From Apostichopus japonicus (lineage: Eukaryota > Echinodermata > Holothuroidea > Aspidochirotida > Stichopodidae), in contig NC_092564.1 in NCBI RefSeq assembly GCF_037975245.1, positions 18,130,484 to 18,194,483 on the forward strand: a stretch of 64,000 nt of DNA. Direction: 5' to 3'. Under the pieces are notes generated by a model that was not told the origin of the DNA, searched no databases, and saw nothing but the letters and a program-made list of their open reading frames with translations. This document shows positions 1 through 11,600 of this stretch, piece after piece (the first letter of the stretch is position 1; each line of letters starts with the position of its first letter). A program made the position numbers and the translations under genes.

Positions 1-24
1 TATATATATATATAAATATATATC

Positions 25-58
<34 letters not shown>

Positions 59-75
59 AATATATATATATATAT
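1..75. repeat. TA microsatellite
   Basis: Almost pure (TA)n with occasional 'aaata' and 'tcta' interruptions, cut by the window start. It borders the left end of duplication copy A; the corresponding edge of copy B is not TA-rich at this point. Confidence 0.95.
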
Positions 76-92
76 GAGTGTGTGTGTACACT

Positions 93-1960
93 GTGTATAT
101 GTGTGAGTATACGTTTGGCTGGTTGGCGTATATCTTGGCTCAGAGCGCTCTATATGTCCGGCTGACAGAGCGAAGTATAGATGGTTAAACTGTTTGATGA
201 ATAAATGTGGTGCAAATCAATCTTTGCTTTTCATCGGCAGATAAAGATATGAACACGGGTGATCCAAGCTTTTATTAAAAACGTTTTCGCTAAGTTATAC
301 TTATCACTAATGACTCATAATCACCCTATCCAATTGTAAGAAAAGGACGTTCACTACTCGAAGAAATCCCTTATATTAGTAATTCGAGTATGCAAGCTCT
401 TGAATAATCCTAGTTGTTGAAACTAATTAAACTTAGAAATTATCAACTCGTAATGAAAATTTACCAGAGGGTGTTGAAATTATTCATAATTGACAAAGAA
501 ATCTACCCTATTTCGATGATAATAAATGTAAAACTCAATTAATTCACATTTTTTTAAACTTTTCTAATACTATTATTTTTAATGCCATTGGCTAATGGTT
601 ATGTTAAATAAAACTCACATGCAAGCATATAAATCTGTTACTTTACTTACCGATGCTGAACGATAAATTCTATATGTTATGACACAAGCGCTTTATTATG
701 TCAGTGATAGATCCCAAGAAATAACTTCTTCCTTTAAAAGTGTGATATGAAAATAAAGCCAAAATATCGCCAGTTCAGACGTTCTTTTATACGACCAAGG
801 AGCAGGTGTCAAATTTCGAAGTGTGCTTGTCATCCTCTAACCCGAAAGAAAGTTAAAAAAAACATGATTGGCCAGTAAGCCAATGGGGTATAATGCCAAA
901 TCTGCCATAAACTACACCTATATTCGATATGATTATTATTATCATTATTATTAATACACGAGCGAAGAGTATAACTGATATTCAAATGAACATGAGGAGA
1001 GAAGGACAAACTATATCAGTAGTGGGATGTAAATATTTCTCACACGCAGGATATCATGTTACATATATATGGAAATGTAAGCTGTCAAAAAAGTGAGGGG
1101 AGGGAAGGGGAGGGGAGGGGAGGGGGAGGGGGAAGGGAGAGGGGAGGAACCGATGGAGTTGGGGTCTACCGATTGTAAACGCTACGTTGGCCCCGATGGG
1201 GAATTGGTAATTTCATTTTTTTTAATTATTTAATTTAACAGTTTCTGTCTGTTTATTTTATCCTCAAAGCTTCAATTTTATTTTTATAATTTCAGCCTGC
1301 TATTGCTTTCGCTGTTATAGTTTGCATTATCTGTGCTCCTTTTTACAACGAATGTCTTTGATGCTGTGTGGTTGTTATATAATGCCGAGACTGCTAGTTC
1401 CTTACCTAAAGTACTTTGTTTTGATAACTTAAACTGATTCACTCCCAACCCCTGCAGCTCCCCCCCCCCCCCCCACACTTTGTATCGAGATTATATGACC
1501 GTGTGTTAATGACGAAGGTACAATAAATGTGTATTACGAGTTCCTTGGTTAAAGGAATAGACACTGGAAATGATCGAAGCCAAATGTTCGAAGTTCTGTT
1601 AAGGTTGTGTTTGATACTGCGGTTGTTTGCTATGCTAATGTTGCTTTTGATTCTGTGATTATTTTGATGTTGTGGTCTTTTTTCTTCTTCTTTTTATGTT
1701 TGTTGGGATCTCATGCAACTACTATGACCCCGTTGAGGTGGTTTTCACGCTGCCAGGGCACCACCTCTTTCTGTTGTTGCATCATAATTACAGAATGGGC
1801 TAAGGACGCACATGTTCAATACAATACTATACCATGCAGCCTGCCATGGTCGGAGAGTACTAAACATTATTTGCATCCCTCCTGAATGAGCCACTAGGCC
1901 CTACTTCATAATATCGGATTGAAAAGACGCACCTTGACAGTTTTCTTTGCTCCAAGAAAG
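93..1960. other. Left flank of copy A, no gene seen
   Basis: No exon with convincing splice sites was found. The stretch matches 45,555-47,330 in copy B. It holds a purine-rich G tract (1,094-1,146), a C homopolymer (about 1,460-1,475) and short chance ORFs. A pyrimidine-rich stretch near 1,670-1,700 is conserved in both copies. Confidence 0.6.
1094..1146 (+). repeat. Polypurine G-run tract
   Basis: About 50 bases of uninterrupted purine built from repeated GGGGA and GGGA units on the + strand. The sequence can form intramolecular G-quadruplexes or triplex DNA. The same site in copy B (46,577-46,602) is much shorter, so the tract differs in length between the two duplicates. Confidence 0.85.
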
Positions 1961-2174
1961 ACGGGAAGGGTATAGTCTCACACAACTCAAAACCTTCCTC
2001 ATTACCAACATAATGCTCTTACAGGTCTTAAAAACCAACCGGAGCATTGTAATAGAAAACGACAAGTGTTGGGCCATTGTTTTACAAGCAGGAATGGGTT
2101 GAGAGTCAGATCGGACACCAAAGGACAATTATGTCAGCTTGAACCTTTGTGCACATTCCATTTCCCCAAAAATG

Positions 2175-3650
2175 TATAATGAATTTAATATGAAATATTA
2201 TCACATATGTTTCGGAACCATCCATGTTTTCCCCAACCACCCTCTCCTCAAGCCTGTTCAAAAGACCAATTAAACGCATTATGAAGCAAACTAAGATGTT
2301 TGGGCTACGCGAAGCTAACAGTTGTTGTAGACCTCTGACCGTCATCCCCGGCCCATCACTCAAAATACCAAGGAACTAAGACAAATAGTCTCCTCAAATG
2401 TTCTCCTCGTTTCTTCCAAACCCTCAAGAAGTATATTGGCAATCTAATACTCAGCATTCTCATAACAAATGACAAAAAAAAGTCTCTTATACCGTTTTCA
2501 ACGCCAACATCCATTAGGCAAGGACATTCTTCTGGTATATGGAATCGTTTCGCCAAAGTGAGCGCTCACAGAGACAAAATCGCTTTTATTCACGAACGTC
2601 TCCATCCCCCTACCTCCATCAAGCCCCTAGGCTTCCCCTGCCCCTGGATTCATAAGACATTGATAGCTTCATCCAAGATACCACGGACTTCTACCACCTT
2701 CGATTTTGCCAGACTGCCTTTTGGTAAACAAGGAGGTTGTTATAGCTCCGTGAGGTAACGCTCGTCTGATTATCGCTATACATTAAATTCTCATATGAGG
2801 TGGAAGCAAATAGAATTGAACAATGTTTCTTCATAGTGGTGCCAATTCTAGAGCTATAATAACAAGGTCGCTTCGCTCATTACCATTGTGCTCAGACACA
2901 CTTTTGACGTCTCTTTTAACCAATCTTACAAACTTGTGAGTGGGACCGAAGATTGCAAAGTCGGCAATAACTATAACGCGGATCGCAAAGTCTGTAGTTA
3001 CTGTTATGGTTAGATTCATCCAACACGACAACATACAGAAATACTGTACACAAAGCCGAAGACTTCCTTTCTTTTTTTTGGCCAGGCGCCGACATACCTC
3101 AGAAAGGTGCTATTACTGAAATCGAAGGGTCTTCACTGTTTGTCAATGTTAGATAAAAAAAAAACTTTCAACAGGTAGAATAAAATGATCAAAGTAACAT
3201 AAACATTTACTTGGTAATATTAAATGAGTAAATGTTGTTACTATTTAGTAATTAACATGTCTGTAAATATTAAACCATGTTGTGCTTGATATTGAAATTG
3301 TTAACCTCCTATACAATAGTCCACCTATTGAAGTTTTGGTTAGTACCATTGATTGAAATAGGGGTAACGTAAGTTAAAACCAAAAGTGGCAATATTTATG
3401 TAACAAAATTAACTGCTTGCACGGCAGAATATGTATAAGGAACACACGTATGTTTTTACGTATTCTGAATTAAAGTTCTCATTCGACTTCTCAAACATGT
3501 ACATTACATGCCAGCCTTACGCATTACGAGTTGAACCCCAGTAACTAATCTTACGCGGTAGGAATTAATCAGGTCACACATCCGGAGTCTTTGCATGCTT
3601 AGTTCTTCAATACCGCCATTATTTCCTTTCGGGGGGGGGGGGGGGAAACA
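2175..3650. other. Segment present in copy A only
   Basis: Copy B passes directly from 'cacatttccattttcctaaatg' to 'ctgtaattttgatttgaaatg' near 50,715, while copy A has about 1.5 kb between the matching words. The segment is therefore an insertion in A or a deletion from B. A plus-strand ORF of 66 codons (2,558-2,758) and overlapping minus ORFs show no recognisable domain. No terminal repeats or target duplication were found. Confidence 0.65.
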
Positions 3651-3754
3651 TTTCATACTGTAATTTTGATTTGAAATGTTATCAAACAAAATTTGTGTTT
3701 TTTTGTGGTTGTTGTTGTGTGGCTTGGATGTGAGAGTAAACAAAAGGAAGTGCA

Positions 3755-4583
3755 TATGGTGTAAAAAAATGGGTAAACTGAGGCAATTTTAGACCCCTTC
3801 AGGCCTCCAATGAGCGGCGTGCGAAATTTGATTTGCCTATTGAGTAAATTTGTTTATTTACAAGTGACGAAAACTTCAGGTACTCATAGCACCAAATACT
3901 CATTTCATGATACGGTAAAAGTCTCCCAGTGATGGGTATAGGTAGTGAGAACTTCTACAAGGACTTGGAGCAGCGTCGTAGCCAGAGGGGGGCCAGGGGG
4001 GCAATGTCCCCGAAATTTGCTTTGTGCTAGTCTTGCCCCCCCCCCCCATGATCTCCAGTGATGTATTCAAAATACTTCTTTTTTACATTTTTTTCGAGTT
4101 CCAAACACAAGTATTCATACCTCAGGGCTCATCTTCATACTTCACATAAGGTCAGAACTTGGTAATCAGACCGAGATATTACCCATTTTGGGCCTTCATC
4201 ATACCCACATACGGGGACCGTTGGTCAATATCATCTTACAGAATAAGCGCCAATAATTTGGCCGGTTGTATAACCATTACAAACTAGCGATAGCAACCCA
4301 TGTGCATTTTCAGCGACCAATGATGCCACTCGTGGAGAATTTTTACTGCACGTGTAGGCCCTATATTGGCCTAGTGAAACTTGTTTGTGTGGAAATCTGG
4401 GCATGTAGTGAATTAGAGTAGCTAATTTATTCATTGTATCCTTTTCATAATGTGGGGTTGCCCCCTTAAGAAAAATCTTGCCCACTAACAATAGAATGCT
4501 GGCTACGCCACTGACTTGGAGACCTCATGACATTGACGATTCAGTGTGTAAGTCAATAGGGCATTTATATAGAGTATGCCAAC
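3755..4583. mobile_element. Dispersed repeat interrupted by a hAT MITE (copy A)
   Basis: The flanks of the MITE at 3,971-4,513 resemble the element at 47,667-48,105. Shared words include 'ggcaattttagacccctt', 'tttacaagtgacgaaaacttc' and, at the right end, 'gtgtaagtcaatagggc...gtatgcc'. This is an older copy of the same family, later split by the MITE. The corresponding copy in duplication B is about 50,800-51,575. Confidence 0.6.
3971..4513. mobile_element. hAT-type MITE, 543 bp (copy A)
   Basis: A left end close to CAGTGGCGTAGCCAG (here mutated to CAGCGTCGTAGCCAG) pairs with a right end CTGGCTACGCCACTG, and the element is bounded on both sides by the perfect 8-bp duplication ACTTGGAG (3,963-3,970 and 4,514-4,521). 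Eight-base duplications and termini beginning CAG are hallmarks of hAT elements. There is no transposase ORF, so it is non-autonomous. The same insertion with the same duplication is in copy B at 50,969-51,509, so it predates the segmental duplication. Confidence 0.88.
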
Positions 4584-4654
4584 TTAAATATCGCATAACT
4601 ACTCCCTGATTAACATTTCGTTATAGGTTGCATGGGGTGGGTGTGGTTTAGGTC

Positions 4655-4680
4655 GGGCTGGGTTGGGTGGGTGGGGTGGG
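4655..4680 (+). other. Strong G-quadruplex motif
   Basis: Six runs of three or four G separated by loops of one or two bases. The equivalent place in copy B (about 51,640-51,670) has lost most of the runs by a short deletion. No gene is close enough to suggest a regulatory role. Confidence 0.75.
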
Positions 4681-5472
4681 ATCTGGCCTGCTTGATCAAT
4701 TGGAACCTTAAATTATTTTAGTATTACTCAATAGTTATGCTTCCATACATGACTGAGGTACTTAAATTATTATACAACAAACAATTAAGACCAGTAATAT
4801 CTCGCTTGAAGACAAAGACGATGGTAGTAAAAAAAAAATGTTCACGGCACAGGGGCGGGTAGGGGTAGGGGTGGGGTGAGGGCTGGCAGTTGTCTCACCT
4901 CAGCAAACTAACGAGAGACTGGTGAAAAGAGACCAATACGTTGCTTTACATTCTTGTTTTGATTTGACAAACAAAGAGTAAACACAATTCACAAACAAAA
5001 CGACAGAAATGCTTTATTGACATATTTGTTTTGGTAATTAGAACATATCTTGAATCGTTAACCTTTGATGGCATTTTACCTTCAACATTCAAGCGAGTTC
5101 AGTAATTGAGCTCTAGGCATGACTTTGGACATGGATCAAGGTTAGACAAACTTTTGATCTAGTTCGCTATTTCCCCATTTCCATTTGAAGGCAGCGGCAA
5201 ACATCTATAGTAGTCCTTCGAAGAAGTTTCACCGATATCAAAATATGATGTGTTTTTAGTTGATATTTCATAAGTAATATCTCACAAAGACTGTTTCTAG
5301 TTTTCCTTTAACTTGTCCCTTTGCTTTTCTCTTGTTTCTACTAACCCGTCCCCACACCCACCCACCCCTCTCTCTCCCACTTTCCCTTGACATTCGTAGT
5401 AATTTGAAGATAATTGAAGTAGTTTTTAAAGTCAACAATTTGTAAGCTGATTCTACATAGAGTCGTCAGTAG

Positions 5473-5917
5473 CAGCGTTCCCAGCGACAGTTGACGAAAA
5501 GACGCTAGATTTGCGAAAATAAAACCCCAGAAAACGCTAAATGGTAGTTTCCCTAACTTTCGTGTAGTTTCGAGTCAATTTAGCACAGATTCGTAGGATG
5601 AATGGTCACCGATGACAAAATAGATTTTGAATAGTTGATTTGAGTGATAGTCTGACCCAGAAAATTTGAAAAAATATGGAAATTTTCGGTAGGAAATTCC
5701 GAAGATTGGGCAAAAATACTCAAAATAAATTTGGATGGGTCTCCAAGTAAGAATTTGGCCTAAAAAATCTGAAAAAGGGTCTATTTTTGGTAAATTTAAC
5801 TAGTTTTAGGCAAAAAGACGTTAGAATTACCAAAATTAGAAAAAAACGTGCGCTAGAATCCCAGAAAAGACTAAAAACGCTAGATCTAGTGTAAAAACGC
5901 TAACGCTGGCAACGCTG
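5473..5917. mobile_element. hAT-type MITE, 445 bp, copy A only
   Basis: The ends CAGCGTTCCCAGCG and CGCTGGCAACGCTG form imperfect inverted termini starting with CAG. The flanks are GTCAGTAG (5,465-5,472) and GCCAGTAG (5,918-5,925), a 7/8-matching target duplication. Copy B has the unoccupied site as a single GTCAGTAG followed by tcgatac (about 52,451-52,465). Internal sequence repeats short words such as 'aaaaacgctag'. No ORF is present. The insertion happened after the segmental duplication, or was lost precisely from B. Confidence 0.88.
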
Positions 5918-6446
5918 GCCAGTAGTCGATACAAAGAAGAGTTGACATTTCTGTTATCTTCTACGTACTGCTCGTCAATCAGAACCTAACATGGAAAATG
6001 AACAGACAGAAAACAAAACATAAAAACAAAGCTTAACTATTTACGTGAACAGACTGATGTAGAGGAACGGGTACGGGAATTGAGTAGAAGTGGATCGTTA
6101 AGAAAACTTCACTGGGAAAGTGATGGTGGTGAATGGGGGGAAAGAATCATATGGAAGAATGGAGGCGTTAAATGGTCAATAAGTTTATAAGTAGAGTTAT
6201 AACACAGCAACGCAGGATACCAAATCGGAACTTGTTCAAGGTCAGTTCGTCATAGGAATATAAAATTCCTGCTTACTATATATGTATCAAGAAGGGGGGA
6301 GGGAGGGAATGATGCGGGGCGAGGGGTACCATCAAATATTCCTCAGCATTTCAACCAATGTGTGCACATGGTGTAAGGAAGGAACGTTCACATGGGTTAC
6401 CTACCAATGAGTACATAAAGTTTATTACCTGAGTGAGTATCCTTAC

Positions 6447-8039
6447 CAGTTTGATCTTTCTTCTTAAGATCTTTAGCTTCTTCTTCACGTTCTTCCAGCA
6501 GATTGCGAATCACTTCAAATACCTGTAATGATAACAGTATGAAGACCAACGTAATATTCTTAACGCCTTCGTCGAAAAAGGTATTTGGTCCTTGTGCTTA
6601 TTCGATTTTGTTCACTCTGTGTATCTCTATTTAAACAGTCCACATTCATGGTACAGTATGCTGTATAAGACTATAAGTAAGATAACGGATAACAGGTAGT
6701 TGGAAGCATAATCTATATAGGCCTACTTTAAATCATAAACACCGCCCTGTATCCAAACGATTAAGTCATGTTGCAAACTCCAATGTCAACCAATCGGCTC
6801 TGGCATCTGAGTAGGGAGAAGAGGGATGGTGGAAGAAAGAAAGACAAAATAAAACCAAAATCCGCCAGTTGCGCAGGAAACTCGGGTGTGCGATTAAGAT
6901 TACTAGCCGAAGGCTCAGATCACCGTCAGTCCGTCCCTGGGTCGTGCAAGAAGGAAGTGCGTGCGTCAGGTGTAGTATCATGGAATCTCTCGAAGAGCGA
7001 ATTGCAGATACTGAAACTAAGGTCTCAATTAAAAATAACCAAGAAAGAATATCAGACATTTAGAGATGCTTTAAAGGGAATGGCTAAGCAGATCATAAAC
7101 AGCTGTTATATACGATGTCGTGTAAAAAATATTAAAAAACCATAACCAGAATGTGGATATAAGACTTATATCACTAATTCCACTCTGGTTACAAATTATA
7201 AATGTTTGCCATGATTGTTTTGGGTTTTTTTTCTGTAAGAGAGAAGATGGACAATTAAGATATCAGAATGTGAGAAATACACAAACCTTTGCATCTTCAG
7301 GTATCCATTGACGATCATTTTCCGCATCTGAGTCTTCTTCACGTTTCGTCCCTCTAGTCGGGTTACTTACTGCAGAAAATAGAACATGATACGGACTTAA
7401 ATCAGAGTACTCTATAACTAATATGAACAAATTAATACACCAGGGCCATATGGAACTCGAGTTCCATTTGTTGTGGACGCCGACTTGGACACGGGTGAGC
7501 ATGTCATTTTTTTGGGGGGGGGGGTTCATCTCAAGATGACATTATTGATTTCTTTTGTTTACATTTTAATGACAGTTCATATTTAATTGCTGCAGTAAGC
7601 CCGACAGTATTTTCTTAAATTTGTATCAACTATAGAATGGCTGGATATATTTTTTCAATATATTTGTCATGGTGTATTCGGCGCTTATTTCCACTTCCGT
7701 TTATCTAACCTTACATTTTCTTTGTATTTCGTATTTTCCATTCCAGTGCAAACTCAGTGCTGAAGAAAATACCACGGACCGAAAGGGAATGATGAGGGAG
7801 AGACTGTTAAACAACTATACGCTTCTGGATTAATTCTTAAAAATTGAAATAAAATTTCTTACCAGCTGTAATTGCTGTGAAACAAAGCAACAACAAAAAA
7901 GACGAAAGGAAAGTTCTGAGTTGATAATCTATGTGTTTTCTCTTTAAAGCGACTTTTACTTTATTCTCTATTGTGTACTTGCTGAATTAAAAAGAAGTAA
8001 GTATTATCAAGTTAAAGAAATATCCAGAAAAATGAAACG

Positions 8040-8100
<61 letters not shown>

Positions 8101-8537
8101 CGTGTATGTGTGTGTGTGTGTCTGTATTTGGCTACTTTATTTCAATTAAGCTAATAGTCACGAAGGCTATACATCTCATGTACCTTTGGATTATTAAACT
8201 ATCCATTCAAGTGTAACAACATGCTGTTACATCGTTCATCTAAGCCTAACCAATTTTACCCCTGCCCAATTTAAGACTCAACACATCATGCGTACCCACC
8301 CATCGAGTTTGAAATCTTACTGACTATACGGAGTTCGTGCTATATATTATTATTTTTTCACCCAATCAAAGCCATTGATATTTTAAAATCATTTTAAGCC
8401 TATCACCTCTTATTGTCTCATTTGGTAGCATTCACTAAGGCCCACTAACCCACCAGTTAGTTCAATGCTTTCAATTCAGTGCCTCGAAGTGTATGAGGTG
8501 GACAGCAATTTTAGTACCAGTTCTGCCAACATTTTCA

Positions 8538-8617
<80 letters not shown>

Positions 8618-11600
8618 ACTTCATCTTCAGTACATCACATGTAGGAATAAGGTAATAATGAATGTTCTCTAAACGAACCTTTTTCACATTCTGCCAGGCA
8701 AATATCGACGGAGAGTAGAAATAGATATATTGAAGTAATAATTAATGTTGAGATGTGCATAGGAATTAAAACATTTAAACAAATTAGTTATCAAAAAATT
8801 AGTTGAAATGCTATACGACTTCTTATACAAAAAGTTTAATTATTCATTTAAATGTATTATAAAAACTTAAGATAGACTAGTAAAACAAAAAGCCAGTCAT
8901 TGGTATAGTAGGAATAAGGTAACATGAATATTCTCTAAATCATTTTTGCAACATTCTAACGAATTCGGATCTGTCGGAAAACAACCAAATGAGAGTATAG
9001 AATATATATATATATATATATATGTATAGGCTAAAATACGATTTAAGAGATTGTAATCTTGAAAATAGAAATTATAGTTGCAATAAAGAATGAAATGAAT
9101 TATCAAGACAACGATAGAAATGCCAACGATAATCATTTTGCTACATTGCAACAACATTCTATTGCTGCTGAATAGCAGATACTCTAAAAGGAATTGAAGG
9201 GAACTAGCTTTGGACATCATACCCTCTTTATAACTCGAACCTGACGAAAAGATCGTTACAGATGGGGAGAAAATAAGATGAAAGATAAAAGAAAATCGTT
9301 AAATATTATTTTCGTGAAATTAGAAACTGTTGTTGCAATTAAGAACAAGAGGGCAATCCAAGGAGTTGCATATCTCATCGCTGACAAATTTACTATTAGC
9401 TACGCATTTAACATATATTTTAACTAATTTGACCCATCACTTTTGATCTGTTTTACATGGGTCTCGAGACGCTAGGGGTCACTTTGGGGTACCTTCAGAC
9501 CAAGTTTGAAGACAATCGGCAAGGCCGTTCAGGAGAAGTTCATGTCACAAAATCGCGCTAAAAAATCACACTTTGACCTTTAAACACGTGACCTTTGACC
9601 TCTGTTCCCATGGCAACCACATATTTTGATAGTACTTGACATTACCATTATACATATTTCGATTCTAACTAAATTTAACCTCTGAACTTTGGTTCCGTGG
9701 GTCTGCGAGACACAATGGATCACCCTGGGATAACTGGTCTCCATTTGGTAGCATTCACTAAGGTCCACTAACCCACCTAGTTTTAGTTCAGTGCCTCGAG
9801 ATGTATGAGGTGGACAGCAATTTTAGTATACCAGGTTCTGCCAAAATTGTCGACAGTATATATAAAAACTTCATCCCCAGTACATTACATGTAGGAATAA
9901 TATGTAATAACATATTCTCTAAACGCACTTTTGCAACACTTCGGATCTGCGAGAAAAAATCGAAGGAGAGTAGAAATAGAAAGAATAATTTAACGTTGAT
10001 ATGTGCAAAGGAATTTTTTTATGAAATTTACGAATTCTTTTATTTCAAAGTAGTCGAAATGCTACGTCTTCTAATACAAACAGTCATATTTGTGTATAGT
10101 ACTTTTTACCATCTTGCGTAGTATTTGTTACATATGTTATATCAGATAAATTGTTCAATAAAATGTGTTATAAAACTAGGATATCTCAAGCTAATCATCA
10201 GTGAAAGTATCGCAATTTCTGCGATAACACAAATGGCAAGGAAAATATTTGTACGTACGATTCCCGCAGAACACTTTTCTTCTCACTGCCAAAGTCAACA
10301 AGACAACAGGAAAAATGGTGAGAAATAAGTGTAGGTTGCTGCTATAAGACTTGTATCTCATTATCATATCATATTTTATTTATACCAAGTTTTGAATACT
10401 TTATTATTTTGCAAATGAATCTTTAGGCATTCAGTTTATATCGCGCGACAATGATCGTATATTCTTACGGTGAAAGCGTTGTGGTCAAGTGGTTAAGGCT
10501 TTAGCTTTGTGTTATTAGGGTCGCGGAGTCTTGGCCAGATCATTACGTTGTGTCCTTGGGCAAGGCATTTTATCTCCATTGAATCATTTTCAACCAGGTT
10601 TATAAATGGTATAATATGGGAAGTACCACATGTGACACGTGGATGTTGTGCACTGTGGTGCTCGCTCCAAGCAAGGAGGTAAAACCTGTTTTACATCCAT
10701 GCTCCAAGAGGGATTGTTTGTATGGTACATACTTTGGTGTGTGGGTGTGACAAATTTACCAATGACCAGGCTTAAGGTGTTGTAAAGTCGTGTGAGGTGA
10801 CTTTGGCTTCAAGCAAGACTGTCAACCTTCAACTTAAACTTTAACTTTAACTTTATTTTTTAAACATGGTTAACAAGAACAAATTCCCATATTTGAAAGT
10901 GAGAGTCATACTCCACTCACCGATCCACCCAAACGTTCACCACACGTCACCCCAGTTCACATTTCATTATGTAACTCTGGATGGCTACCATTGTATTTAA
11001 GAAACATCAATTGCATCGGAAAGTTCTCCTACAATGCCCACCTAAACCACAACCACTCAATCACCGCTTCCAAATCCGGGTATCCACAAATGGGTTCGTG
11101 TTTCTAAGTTGACGGAAAGAAACAGTCTATCAACCCGGCAGATTTCAACACACGAGGTTTGTATTTTTCGGGTCAAATTGCTCATAATTTCGGATCAAAT
11201 GAAGCTGTAGTTGCTAAATTTTCCACCATATTTACTGTTATGTAACAGTTTTGGACATTTTCTAGCTATTTCAAAAAGTACAAGTGTGGCAGATTAAATT
11301 TTGGTTCGGACATCTGGATTGGTTTTTAACATTGTGAGTAACTTTGCACACTTATTGGCAGTTCTTGAATTTAAATGAACTTTGACAAGAAGTTGGAATT
11401 ATTTAGTCTACTCTAACCCCCCACCCCCCCCCCCCGATCTCCTCTATTCTGTGACACTTTCGTGAACCCTGTGTTTTTGAAAATGTTTGTTCAAATTGGG
11501 TCATGCTGAACCCACCAAAGTTGGAAACGGTTGAATTAAATCAGAACGGCATTCTGTTACAACCCTTAACCATCCCTCTACCTCTACCCCTGCATCTATT

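Larger units (their letters stand above)
8400..10150. repeat. Local tandem duplication of a 0.45-kb unit
   Basis: Two diverged copies of one unit lie at about 8,405-8,900 and 9,745-10,150. Shared words include 'cattcactaagg', 'gaggtggacagcaattttag', 'acatgtaggaata' and 'gagagtagaaatag'. A (TA)n array (8,541-8,614) sits inside the first copy. The same pair is in copy B at about 56,105-56,420 and 57,360-57,780, so the local duplication came first. ORFs through this region are not conserved between copies. Confidence 0.7.

Noticed and set aside
2558-2758. 66-codon + ORF, considered as a retroelement fragment
   Set aside because: No RT, integrase or gag motif could be identified, and the surrounding frames are closed.
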